Shown one piece after another: positions 18,656-26,847 of a DNA stretch of 64,000 bases. The notes below the pieces were generated by a model. The model did no database searches and was not told the origin of the DNA. It saw nothing but the letters and a program-made list of their open reading frames with translations. The translations under genes were made by a program, and so were the position numbers. The stretch is from Actinomadura sp. NBRC 104425 (GTDB taxonomy: Bacteria > Actinomycetota > Actinomycetes > Streptosporangiales > Streptosporangiaceae), in the NCBI RefSeq assembly GCF_030269545.1, contig NZ_BSTN01000007.1:186001-250000 (forward strand), given 5' to 3'. Position 1 is the first letter of the stretch. Each line of letters opens with the position of its first letter.

Positions 18656-19770
18656 TGACCGCGCTCGACGCCGCGCCCGCCCCCGCCGCCGGACGGCGCC
18701 GCCGCCGCGCCGCCTTCCACGCCCTGCGCGTCACCGCGGTCGAGCGGCTGTGCCGGGACGCGGTCGCCGTCTCCTTCGAGGTGCCGGACGAACTCGCCGA
18801 CGAGTACGCCTTCCGCCCCGGCCAGTTCCTCACCCTGCGCCGCATCGTCGACGGACGCGAGGAGCGGCGCTCCTACTCCATCTGCGCCCCGGCGGGAGCC
18901 GCCCTGCGCATCGGCGTCCGCGAGATCCCCGGGGGAACGCTGTCGTCCTGGCTGGTCCACCGGGTGCGGCCGGGCGATCTGGTCGAGGTGCTGCCGCCGG
19001 ACGGCGGGTTCACGCCCGACCTCTCGCGGCCCGCCCACCACGTGTTGATCGCCGCCGGGTCGGGGATCACGCCGCTGCTGTCGATCGCCGCGTCCGCGCT
19101 GCGCGACCCGCAGGCACGGGTCACCCTGCTGTACGGCAACCGGCGCAGCGACACCGTCATGTTCGCCGACGAGCTGGCCGACCTGAAGGACGCCCACCCG
19201 GACCGGTTCGAGCTGGTGCACGTGCTGTCACGGGAGCCGCGCGAGGCCGAGCTGTTCAGCGGCAGGCTGGACGCGGCCCGGCTGCGCACCCTGCTGCCGC
19301 TGCTGCTGCCCGTCCGCGACGTGGACCACTGGTGGCTGTGCGGCCCGTTCGGCATGGTCACCGACGGGCGGGCGGTGCTGGCCGGCCTCGGCGTGCCGGA
19401 CGACCGCGTCCACCAGGAGCTGTTCCACGTGGACGACGTGCCGCCCGGACCCGTCCGCCGCCCGGACGAACATCCGCCGGAGGAGGCCGGGCCCGTCACC
19501 GAGGTCACGATCATCCTGGACGGCCGGGCCACCACGCTGACGCAGCCCCGGGACACGACCGTCCTCGACGCCGCCCAGCGGATGCGCCCCGACCTGCCGT
19601 TCGCATGCAAGGGCGGCGTGTGCGGCACCTGCCGGGCCCGCGTGATCGACGGGCGGGCCGACATGCGGCGCAACTTCGCCCTCGAACCGTCCGAACTCGC
19701 CGCCGGGTTCGTGCTGACCTGCCAGGCCACCCCCCTCACCGACCGCCTCACGATCGACTACGACGGCTGA
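18655..19770 (+). CDS. paaE: 1,2-phenylacetyl-CoA epoxidase, reductase subunit
   Basis: 371 residues: an oxidoreductase of ferredoxin-NADP reductase type (FAD-binding RRSYSICAPAG near residue 80; NAD-binding GSGITPLLSIAASAL near 138 and WWLCGPFGMV near 225) followed by a C-terminal plant-type [2Fe-2S] ferredoxin domain whose cluster cysteines are in CKGGVCGTCRARV near 315 and TCQA near 350. It passes electrons from NADPH to PaaA. The GTG start overlaps the paaD TAG by one base. It is the last gene of the operon; paaG, H, J and the ligase paaK are not here, so the lower pathway is encoded elsewhere. Confidence 0.94.
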   Translation: MTALDAAPAPAAGRRRRRAAFHALRVTAVERLCRDAVAVSFEVPDELADEYAFRPGQFLTLRRIVDGREERRSYSICAPAGAALRIGVREIPGGTLSSWLVHRVRPGDLVEVLPPDGGFTPDLSRPAHHVLIAAGSGITPLLSIAASALRDPQARVTLLYGNRRSDTVMFADELADLKDAHPDRFELVHVLSREPREAELFSGRLDAARLRTLLPLLLPVRDVDHWWLCGPFGMVTDGRAVLAGLGVPDDRVHQELFHVDDVPPGPVRRPDEHPPEEAGPVTEVTIILDGRATTLTQPRDTTVLDAAQRMRPDLPFACKGGVCGTCRARVIDGRADMRRNFALEPSELAAGFVLTCQATPLTDRLTIDYDG

Positions 19771-19800
19771 CCGGGCGGGCCGTCCGCCCGGTCAGCCGTC
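19762..19800. terminator. bidirectional terminator between paaE and the convergent gene
   Basis: A perfect 17-bp stem (left arm GACGGCTGACCGGGCGG) with a five-base loop, overlapping the paaE stop codon and six bases before the convergent gene's stop at 19807. It should end transcription from both sides. Confidence 0.8.
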
Positions 19801-19806
19801 GGCAGG

Positions 19807-21480
19807 TCAGGTGCGGCCGAGATCGTCGATCTCGTCCTTGAGGGTGGGCCTGAGCTGCTTGAGGCACATGATCGGCAGGTAGGTGTCCTCCTTGGCCTCC
19901 ATGTAACTGTCGGACTCCGCCGGGCACTCGTTCTTCGTGCGGACGCGTCCGGTGACCTTGGCGACGGCTGAGGTGTCGTTGCAGTCGGCCTTCTCCAGGC
20001 CCTGGAAGCTGAAGGTCGGGTCCTTGATGCAGTCGCCCGGGCCGACCACACCGCCGCCCGCGCCCAGACACAGGATCGGCCGCGGATCGGACGAGCTGGT
20101 GTTCTTGGCGATCTCCATGGTGCGCGGCGAGGGGCACTGCGACTCCGTCGCCACCCGCGCGATGACCTTGCCGTACCAGTCCGACGACGAGCACGGCAGC
20201 TCGCGGTTGAAGGCGATCTCGCCGCTGATGCAGTCGCCGGGGCCGATCTGCCCGCCGCCCATGCCGGGATCGCCGGGGTGCGGGCCCTTGAGGTTGCGCA
20301 CGCAGACATCCCAGTACTTGGGGTCGTTCTCCGACACCCTGACGCGGGCACCGCCGTCGGAGTCGTCCGGGCACCCCTCGGCTGAGAAGGTGAAGCCGCC
20401 GACGGTGCCCTCGCCGGTGCGCAGCACCTTGGTGACCCGGCCCTTCGCCTGGTCGGACTTGCAGCCGACCCGCAGAGCGGACGGCACGGTTTGCAGGGTG
20501 CTGGACTTCTCGCTCAGATCAAGCCGCTTGTCGATGCACTGCTCGGCCGCGACGGGGCCGCTCGGCTCGTCGCTTCCGTTCCGCACGACCACCACGGCGG
20601 TCGCCGCCAGCAGGACCGCGACCACGGCGCCGCCGGCCGCCAGCAGCGCGATCAGGCGACCCTTCTTGCGCGGCGTCTGCTGCGGCGGCAGGCCGGGGAG
20701 ACCGGCGGAGGGCATCGTGGCCATCTGCCCCGGCCCCATGCCGCCGGGCGGCACGGTCGGCGGCCCTCCATATCCCTGCTCGGGCCGACCCGGTTGCGCC
20801 GCCCAGTTCGGCTGCTGACCGAACGGCTGCCCCGCTGACGGCTGCCCGGGGGTTCGACCGGACGGCGGCTGACCCGGCGCTTGACCGGGCGCCTGACCGG
20901 GTGGCCAGCCGGGGGCCTGACCGGACGGCGGTTGGCCAGGCGCCTGCCCGGCCGGCTGAGCGGGTGCTTGGCCGGATGGCGGTTGGCCGGGGGGCCAGCT
21001 GGATGCCTGAGCGGGCACCTGGCCGGGTGCCTGGCCGGCTGGCGCCTGACCGTGGGCTTGGCCGGGCGGTTGACCTGTCGGCGGCTGACCAGGTGCCTGG
21101 CCGGGGGGCCAGCTGGATGCCTGAGCGGGTGGCTGGTTAGGTGCCTGGCCGGAGGGTGCTTGGCCGGATGGTTGACCGGGCGGCGCCTGGCCGGACGGCG
21201 GCTGCTCGGGCGCCTGCCCGGGGGCCTGGCCGGACGGCTGCTGACCCGGCGTTTGGCTGGCTGGCGCCTGAGCGGGGGTCTGGCCGGGCGGTTGACCTGT
21301 CGGCGGCTGACCAGGTGCCTCGCCGGCCGGCTGAGCGGGTGCTCGACCCGCCGGCGCCTGGCCGGGGGGTTGGCCGGGCGGCGGCTGGGTGCTCGAGGGC
21401 TGGCCCGCGGCGGGGTCGGCCCAGGAACCCTGCTCGGAGGGATGACGGATCTCTTCGGGGCGTCCACCCTCGGTGCTCAC
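19807..21480 (-). CDS. Pro/Gln/Gly-repeat membrane protein with Cys-rich extracellular repeats
   Basis: 557 residues, single-pass. Residues about 27-265 are a low-complexity cytoplasmic region built of degenerate GQ-x-P-x-GQAPGQ units. A positively charged RKKGR precedes a transmembrane helix (about 277-300, LIALLAAGGAVVAVLLAATAVVVV). The outer part (about 305-557) holds three similar units, each with C-I, an internal Cys, a C-P and a final Cys (AEQCIDKRLDL, GPGDCISGEIAF and GPGDCIKDPTFSF start them), resembling the actinobacterial LppU/SCO3897-type domain. GTG at 21480 has AAGGGAAACAG upstream. The likely site is the cell envelope; function unknown. The unit number in the repeat probably varies between strains. 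Confidence 0.75.
   Translation of the reverse strand: MSTEGGRPEEIRHPSEQGSWADPAAGQPSSTQPPPGQPPGQAPAGRAPAQPAGEAPGQPPTGQPPGQTPAQAPASQTPGQQPSGQAPGQAPEQPPSGQAPPGQPSGQAPSGQAPNQPPAQASSWPPGQAPGQPPTGQPPGQAHGQAPAGQAPGQVPAQASSWPPGQPPSGQAPAQPAGQAPGQPPSGQAPGWPPGQAPGQAPGQPPSGRTPGQPSAGQPFGQQPNWAAQPGRPEQGYGGPPTVPPGGMGPGQMATMPSAGLPGLPPQQTPRKKGRLIALLAAGGAVVAVLLAATAVVVVRNGSDEPSGPVAAEQCIDKRLDLSEKSSTLQTVPSALRVGCKSDQAKGRVTKVLRTGEGTVGGFTFSAEGCPDDSDGGARVRVSENDPKYWDVCVRNLKGPHPGDPGMGGGQIGPGDCISGEIAFNRELPCSSSDWYGKVIARVATESQCPSPRTMEIAKNTSSSDPRPILCLGAGGGVVGPGDCIKDPTFSFQGLEKADCNDTSAVAKVTGRVRTKNECPAESDSYMEAKEDTYLPIMCLKQLRPTLKDEIDDLGRT
20826..21402 (-). repeat. degenerate tandem repeats coding for GQxPxGQAPGQ units
   Basis: About 580 bases of short, imperfect tandem units (mostly 12-36 bases) within the preceding gene. 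Two longer stretches are duplicated, each containing ASSWPPGQ (around 21000 and 21115). The repeat keeps most other frames open, producing long false reading frames on the opposite strand. Confidence 0.85.
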
Positions 21481-21680
21481 CTGTTTCCCTTTCCACCAAC
21501 TCGTGCCGCGGGGAGCGACGACGCGACCATAACCGGTGACCCCGACATCAACGGCCGGACGGCCACCCCGCCTCGAACCCGCGAACCGGGGCGCACTGCG
21601 GGGTTAGCACATAAATTGACGACCAGTTCACCCCAGGAGTTGGGGCGCAGTCCAGACAAATATGATTCGCGAGTTGACGA

Positions 21681-22223
21681 TCAGTGGTGCCAGGGGAGAC
21701 GCACCGGCTCGTCGGGGACGCGCCCGGCCAGCAGATCGGCCAGCAGCGGCGGCAGGCCGAGCGGATAGACCGGCTCGTCGGCCGCCCGCAGCTCGTCCAG
21801 CGTCCACCAGCGGTGACCGGTGATCTGGGTGCGTTCCACGGTCTGGAACCCGGAGGTGTCGATCTCGTAGGCGGCCGTGCGGTGCAGGAAAAAGTCGTCC
21901 CGGAACACGCCCCGCGCCCAGCCCAGATCGGCGTATCCGGACGTGACCGCCACGTGGGGGCCGAGCTCGTCCGGCGCGACGGCGAGACCGGTTTCCTCGC
22001 GCAGTTCCCGGACGGCCGCCGCGCGCAGGTCCTCGCCGCCGTCGACGCCTCCGCCGGGGGTGATCCAGAAGTGGCCGAGGTCGGGCCTGCCCCGCTCGCG
22101 CAGGAAACGGAACAGCAGGATGCGTTCGCTGTCGTCCACCAGCAGCACGCGCGCCGAACGGCGGCGGTAGCGCTCCTGCTTCGCCGCGCCGTCGCCCGCC
22201 GGGGTCTTTGCGGCGCGCGTCAT
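21681..22223 (-). CDS. Nudix hydrolase
   Basis: 180 residues. The Nudix box is complete near residue 55: G-G-V-D-G-G-E-D, then R-E-L-R-E-E-T-G-L (G-x5-E-x7-REUXEEXGU). The protein starts with a charged tail, then ARVLLVDDSERILLFRF. It hydrolyses a nucleoside-diphosphate-linked compound, substrate not predictable. The ATG at 22223 overlaps the stop of the upstream SRPBCC gene (ATGA), so the two are one operon. The next gene downstream (19807-21480) is on the same strand 200 bases away. Confidence 0.9.
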   Translation of the reverse strand: MTRAAKTPAGDGAAKQERYRRRSARVLLVDDSERILLFRFLRERGRPDLGHFWITPGGGVDGGEDLRAAAVRELREETGLAVAPDELGPHVAVTSGYADLGWARGVFRDDFFLHRTAAYEIDTSGFQTVERTQITGHRWWTLDELRAADEPVYPLGLPPLLADLLAGRVPDEPVRLPWHH

Positions 22224-22660
22224 CCGGCGAGCTCGGACGCGAGCTTGGCGAGCTGCTCGTCGTAGATGCGCTGCAGGCCGCGGGGTGCGAACGTGCGTTC
22301 GAAGAACCCGCCGATGCCGCTCGCTCCGCGCCAGGTGGTGGTGACGCGCACGCGCGTGCCGTCACCGGCGGGGGAGACCGTCCAGGTGGTGACCATGGAC
22401 GAGTTGGCGTAGCGTTCGACGAGCGTGTTCGCGTCGGGGACGCTGACCGACATCAGGCAGTCGCGGACGCGCTTGCCGGTGGCGGCCAGCTTCCAGTGCA
22501 CCACCGTGCCGGCGCCCTTGCCGCCCTCGCGCACCTCGTACTCGCTGAAGTGCCCGGTGAGCGTCCGCGCGCGCACGCCGTCGTAGTCGCCGACCGCCTC
22601 CAGCACCCGCTGCGGGCTCGCTTTGACCGTCTTCTCGGCGGTGGCAGTGACCTGTCCCAT
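22220..22660 (-). CDS. SRPBCC-family protein (polyketide cyclase/START-like)
   Basis: 146 residues, one SRPBCC hydrophobic-ligand-binding domain (VTATAEKTVKASPQRVLEAVGDYDG at the start, TWTVSPAGDGTRVRVTTTW near 95, then a C-terminal amphipathic helix LQRIYDEQLAKLASEL). GGGGGA precedes the ATG at 22660; the frame extends further upstream but that part overlaps the lipoprotein gene region and is non-coding in composition. In actinomycetes similar proteins bind lipids or polyketide intermediates, but no such pathway is nearby. Coupled to the Nudix gene. Confidence 0.85.
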   Translation of the reverse strand: MGQVTATAEKTVKASPQRVLEAVGDYDGVRARTLTGHFSEYEVREGGKGAGTVVHWKLAATGKRVRDCLMSVSVPDANTLVERYANSSMVTTWTVSPAGDGTRVRVTTTWRGASGIGGFFERTFAPRGLQRIYDEQLAKLASELAG

Positions 22661-22715
22661 TCCCCCATCCTCTCGCACCCGCGGCGGACGGCCCCGAAAA
22701 GGGGTGTTCCAGGCG

Positions 22716-24071
22716 TCACCGGCCGTCCGCGGCCGTGTGCATCCGCTTGTTGAGGTCCCTGAGCTCGCGGTCCCTGACGGCCTGCCAGTCGCGGTCCGTG
22801 GTGCCGGGATCGACCAGAGCCTGGCGCACATGCGTCTGGATGAGGCTGGACACCTGGTCGTAGTAGGGCGTGACCGGACGGGGGCGGGCCGCTTTGATCG
22901 CCTCCCGCATGGTGTCCAGATGCGGATACGCCCTCCGCAGCGCATCGTCTTCGTAGAGCGCCTTGCGGGTCGGCGCCACCCCGGCCTGGCTGAACAGGGT
23001 CCGCTGGCTGTCCGGGCTGGTCAGGAACTTCATGAACCGCCGGGCCGTGTCGCGGTGCCGCGAGCAGCTCGACAGCGCCAGGTTCCAGCCGCCCAGCGAC
23101 GAGGGGGTCGGCAGCGCCGCCACCGCGAACTTTCCGGCGACGCGCGAACCGCTGGAGTTCAGCACCTGGTAGGCGTACGTCCAGTTGCGCATGAACAGCG
23201 CCTTGCCGTCCTGGAACGCCGCTCGGCTGCCCTCCTCGTTGTACGACAGGGTCTCCCTCGGTATCCAGCCCTCGGCGAGGCCCTGGTGGAGCCGGTCGAT
23301 GCCCGGCCGCAGCTTCTCGGGCTTGGTGAGGATCTCGCCCTTGGGGCCGATGATCTCTCCGCCGGTGGCCCAGAACGCCTCCATGGCGTTCACGGTGAAC
23401 CCCTCGTAGGCGCCCAACTGGGTGACATAACCCTCCAGCTTGTACGCGGGCGCCACCTGCAGGGCGATGTCACGCAGATCCTTCCAGGTCCATTTCTTGG
23501 GAATCTGCCGCCCGGCCTGGGCGAGCACGTCCGTGCGGTAATACAGCAGCCCGACGTCCGCGCGCAGCGGAATCGCCCACAGTTTCCCCTGGTAGCTGGC
23601 ACCTTCGAGGGGCTTGGCCAAAAAAGCGTCGGCGTCGAAGTCGTCGCGGTCGAGCGGCACGATGTAACCCCAGCGGGCGAATTCGGCCGTCCGGACGATG
23701 TCGATGGACACCACGTCGTAGCAGGCGTCGGCGCCCGTCGCCGCTTCCTCCCCGTCCGCCTCCCGCTCGCGGGCGGCGGACGCGTCCTGGGCGTGCGCGA
23801 CAAGCTGGGCGCGCTGGTCGTCGGAGTTCTCCGTCAGCTCCACCATCTCGACGCGCTCGTCGGGATGGATCCTGTTCCAGGCGTCGACGAGCCGTGCGAT
23901 CTGCCGACCGCGGGTGGTGTCGTGGCTGTCGGCGAAGACGATGCGGCCCACCCCGTCGGCGTCCTCATCGTCCGGCGCCGCGGACGTGCACGCCGCTGCG
24001 ACCGCCACCGCCGCGGACGCGGCCGCCACCGCCGACACGGCCCGGCGGAGCACCGGTGAAGCCAGTTCCAT
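22716..24071 (-). CDS. orphan extracellular solute-binding lipoprotein
   Basis: 451 residues. The signal sequence ends in a lipobox (AVAVAAAC, Cys near residue 27), so it is anchored outside the membrane. The mature part is a type-1 (sugar-binding) periplasmic binding fold: RIVFADSHDT, AWNRIHPDERVEMVELTENSD, GKLWAIPLRADVGLLYYRTD near 145, EGSRAAFQDGKALFMRNWTYAY near 285. GAGGGGG lies upstream of the ATG at 24071. There is no ABC permease or ATPase anywhere in the window. It is 38 bases downstream of the VWA membrane protein, which carries a related binding domain, so it is more likely a sensor for that protein than a transporter part. That reading is inference. Confidence 0.85.
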   Translation of the reverse strand: MELASPVLRRAVSAVAAASAAVAVAAACTSAAPDDEDADGVGRIVFADSHDTTRGRQIARLVDAWNRIHPDERVEMVELTENSDDQRAQLVAHAQDASAAREREADGEEAATGADACYDVVSIDIVRTAEFARWGYIVPLDRDDFDADAFLAKPLEGASYQGKLWAIPLRADVGLLYYRTDVLAQAGRQIPKKWTWKDLRDIALQVAPAYKLEGYVTQLGAYEGFTVNAMEAFWATGGEIIGPKGEILTKPEKLRPGIDRLHQGLAEGWIPRETLSYNEEGSRAAFQDGKALFMRNWTYAYQVLNSSGSRVAGKFAVAALPTPSSLGGWNLALSSCSRHRDTARRFMKFLTSPDSQRTLFSQAGVAPTRKALYEDDALRRAYPHLDTMREAIKAARPRPVTPYYDQVSSLIQTHVRQALVDPGTTDRDWQAVRDRELRDLNKRMHTAADGR

Positions 24072-24109
24072 CGCGACCCCCTCGTCGTGTGACCGCACGC
24101 GGCCGGACC

Positions 24110-26521
24110 TCACGTGGACCGCCGGGGCTTGCCCCACAGCCCGGCCGCCACGCCGTCGAGCGCCTTGCGCATGGCGGTCATGTCGTCGATCGGGTAGCAG
24201 GCGCCGCCGCCCGCCTGCGCGATGCGGTCCAAGCCGTTGGCGCAGCCGCCGCTGTGGAAGGCCAGGACGTAGAGGCGGACGGGCGAGCCGTCCAGCAGAT
24301 CGGCGCGCAGCCGGTCGGCCAGCACCTGGTCGTCGTCGCCGTCGTCGGTGCCGTCGGCGATCACGATCAGCGCCTTGGTGGGCGCGTCGGAGTCCTCCCG
24401 CCCCTGCCCGCCGCCGGACCGGCGCAGCTCCCGCACGGCGTCGCGGACGGGGCCGTACAGGACGGTGCCGCGACCGCCCAGGTCCAGCCGGACCTTGTTC
24501 AACCGGTCGGTCTGCGCCCGGTCGGGCGGTCCGAGCGGCACCACCGAGCGGTGGTCGCGGTCGCCGTCCAGGTCGCGGGCGAACGTCCACAGCGCGATCC
24601 GGTCGCGTGCGCCCATGAGCCGCCGCGACAGCGCGATGGCGTTCTCCGCAGCGGCCAGCCGGGTGCCGTCGGCCTCGGGGAACGGGACGTCCATCGCCGC
24701 CGACACGTCCACCGCCATCAGCACGTCGGCGGACTTGCGGACGCGGTCCCACGCCTCCAGCAGCGGCCCGTAGTGGATCTTCCCAGCGAGGTCCACCGGC
24801 GGTGTGTCCAGCGGCGGGTTCCAGTCCGTCACGGTGCTGAACCCGGCGTACCGGAACTGATCCTGCGCATCGCCCGAGCGCAGGAACCGGTAGAGCTGGT
24901 CGATGACCCGCCGCCGCTCGGGGCTCGCCTGCGGCGTCCGGTTGATCACCACGTACGGGTGGTCGAACAGGGGGGTCCCTTCCCGAATCGCGAACGTCAG
25001 CAGCTCGGGCTGCTCGGCACCGGCAGGCAGCGGGCAGCGGCCGCCCAGCGAGTCGCCCGCACGGTAGTCGACCAGCGCCTTCTGCGAGACCAGCACCGCC
25101 GTCCTGTCGTGCAGGTCGCTGCCCGCGGGGGACGTGCGCACCGCGCACAGCAGCCGCTCCGGCTCGTCGTCGTCGCGGGCGATGGCCTGCTCCACGGCGT
25201 GCAGCCGCGTGGCCGCGTCCGTGCCGCTCAGCGTGTCCTCGTTCAGCACGTCGCGGCCCAGCACGGCGCCGTACAGCGCGGCCGTCGCCGCCAAGCCCGT
25301 GCTGGACGTGCGGGGGCTGGCCCGGCCGAACAGGTAGCCCTGCTCCGGCCACTTCAGCATCTCCTCCCAGGGCACGACCCCGCCCCCGGGCAGTTTCAGC
25401 TTGTCGGCCATGGTCGAGGGCACGCCCAGCACCAGACGCGACCGCGCGATGCTCCCCTTGACGTCCAGCGTGACCGTGCCGATCCGCTGGGCGCGCAGCA
25501 CCTCCCGCACCTGCTCGACCTCCAGGGACGAGTCGGGCAGCCACACGTCCGCCTCGTCGGACACCTCGCCGCCGGTGGTCTGCGCCGACGCCGCCGCCGT
25601 CCGCTCGACGGACATCTGGGCCGGGCCGCGCATCAGCCAGCCCTGCCTGACCGACTCCTCGATGCCGCCCGCGTTGGACGCCGTCACCACGTTGATGTCG
25701 ACCATCCGGCAGCCGGTCTCCTTGTGGTGGCGGATGCGCTCGAACTCCTGGGCCAGCGTCTGGACGACGCCGGCCTTCTCGGCGGACACCCGCACCCGCA
25801 GCTGCACCGGCGGATCGCTGCAGAACATCGGCCGCGACTCCCCCGGCACCAGAGTCAGCAGCGACAGCGCCGTCACGCCCACCGCCACGGCGCCGAACAC
25901 ACGGGGCGGAGCCGACCGGCCCGTGACACGCATGCGCAGCCGCGGCTCGGGGAACGACCGCGTCCACGCCCGTGCGGGCCGCTCCTGCCGCACCGACGCC
26001 ATCAGCGGCCGGTAGGCGCCCGGATCATTCTGCGGACCGCCCTGTCTGACGATGCCGGTGTAGAACGCATCGGAAATGATCACGTGCAGGACGGCGTCGT
26101 TTTCCCGTACCTGCGCCTTGAATTCCGGTGCGTCCAGCAGCCGGAAAGTGTCGTCGACCGCCTTGCCCAACACCCCGTAAGGGTCGTGCGTCACCTCCCC
26201 GGCGTGCAGGGCGACCCGCAACCGGATGTGCGCGCCCGTGTTGGTGGTGGCGTTGTGCGCGGCCAGCTCGCGGGCCAGATGCGGCAGCGCCTTCAGCGCC
26301 CGCGCGGACGGCACCGCCGCGGAGATGAGGATGAGCGCGCCGTCCCCGCGGTCTTCGAGGTGCCGCCGCCAGCGCAGGTACCAGGGCAGCCGGGCCCGAA
26401 CGAACGCCCGGCGCAGCGCCCGGTACATGCCGCTGCGCGCCACGCGCCGATGCCAGTCGGTGGGGCTCTTGGTCGAGTCCACCATGTCGACGCAGAAGAT
26501 CGTGTAATGCAGCGGTTCCAT
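24110..26521 (-). CDS. membrane protein: cyclase-like, solute-binding-like and VWA domains
   Basis: 803 residues from the ATG at 26521 (GAAGG upstream; the 12-residue extension to 26557 has no ribosome binding site). Order: cytoplasmic nucleotide-cyclase-like domain (about 1-165; FCVDMVDST, DRGDGALILI and HIRLRVALHAGE segments), a transmembrane helix (about 197-218, VFGAVAVGVTALSLLTLVPG), an outer domain resembling type-2 solute-binding proteins (about 225-570) and a C-terminal VWA domain (about 580-790) whose metal site is degenerate (DVSAA in place of D-x-S-x-S). It looks like a ligand-sensing receptor. The same cyclase-like fold recurs at 43745, in the candidate conflict operon. It is upstream of, and probably cotranscribed with, the lipoprotein gene. 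Confidence 0.75.
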   Translation of the reverse strand: MEPLHYTIFCVDMVDSTKSPTDWHRRVARSGMYRALRRAFVRARLPWYLRWRRHLEDRGDGALILISAAVPSARALKALPHLARELAAHNATTNTGAHIRLRVALHAGEVTHDPYGVLGKAVDDTFRLLDAPEFKAQVRENDAVLHVIISDAFYTGIVRQGGPQNDPGAYRPLMASVRQERPARAWTRSFPEPRLRMRVTGRSAPPRVFGAVAVGVTALSLLTLVPGESRPMFCSDPPVQLRVRVSAEKAGVVQTLAQEFERIRHHKETGCRMVDINVVTASNAGGIEESVRQGWLMRGPAQMSVERTAAASAQTTGGEVSDEADVWLPDSSLEVEQVREVLRAQRIGTVTLDVKGSIARSRLVLGVPSTMADKLKLPGGGVVPWEEMLKWPEQGYLFGRASPRTSSTGLAATAALYGAVLGRDVLNEDTLSGTDAATRLHAVEQAIARDDDEPERLLCAVRTSPAGSDLHDRTAVLVSQKALVDYRAGDSLGGRCPLPAGAEQPELLTFAIREGTPLFDHPYVVINRTPQASPERRRVIDQLYRFLRSGDAQDQFRYAGFSTVTDWNPPLDTPPVDLAGKIHYGPLLEAWDRVRKSADVLMAVDVSAAMDVPFPEADGTRLAAAENAIALSRRLMGARDRIALWTFARDLDGDRDHRSVVPLGPPDRAQTDRLNKVRLDLGGRGTVLYGPVRDAVRELRRSGGGQGREDSDAPTKALIVIADGTDDGDDDQVLADRLRADLLDGSPVRLYVLAFHSGGCANGLDRIAQAGGGACYPIDDMTAMRKALDGVAAGLWGKPRRST

Positions 26522-26847
26522 GGTCGACCTTCGGGGGGTGGGCGTACCGGCGCTCACGGCTGCGACCGCCGGTCCTTGTCGAGCCTAGGCGAATGGCGGT
26601 GTGAGCACCCTCTCATAGGTCGAGTACCGGGGAAATGGACCCCTGCGGTATTGCTGAGCCAGCCGTGATGTTCGGTTCGCCGGACCTTTTGAAATGGCTT
26701 GCATGACCGTTCCGAGAGGTTTTCGGTGTTCGGCGAAGATCCTTCCCGACGGGTCGGGAGGCCATGTGCGCCTTGCCGGAATCGGCCGTCCGCCGCCGCG
26801 GTTACGGGCAGGGCGCTTGCGGGGGCCGGCAGGGTTCGGCCGACTGG
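26522..26847. promoter_or_regulatory. intergenic region upstream of the cyclase/VWA gene
   Basis: 326 bases between the start of the VWA gene and the stop of the HEAT-repeat gene, both on the minus strand. It should carry the promoter of the VWA-lipoprotein pair. The part at 26590-26720 is less GC-rich than average. No gene or clear terminator is supported. Confidence 0.4.

Noticed and set aside
20826..21402. Regular repeats considered as a CRISPR array
   Set aside because: Units vary in length, have no unique spacers and lie in an open reading frame with protein-level periodicity.
20881..21768. 295-codon plus-strand frame made of GRLTGRRLA-like repeats
   Set aside because: It is the antisense reading of the GQxPxGQ repeat; repeats keep all frames open. 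It has no ribosome binding site.
22716..24071. ABC sugar importer
   Set aside because: Only the binding protein is present; no permease or ATPase gene occurs anywhere in the window.
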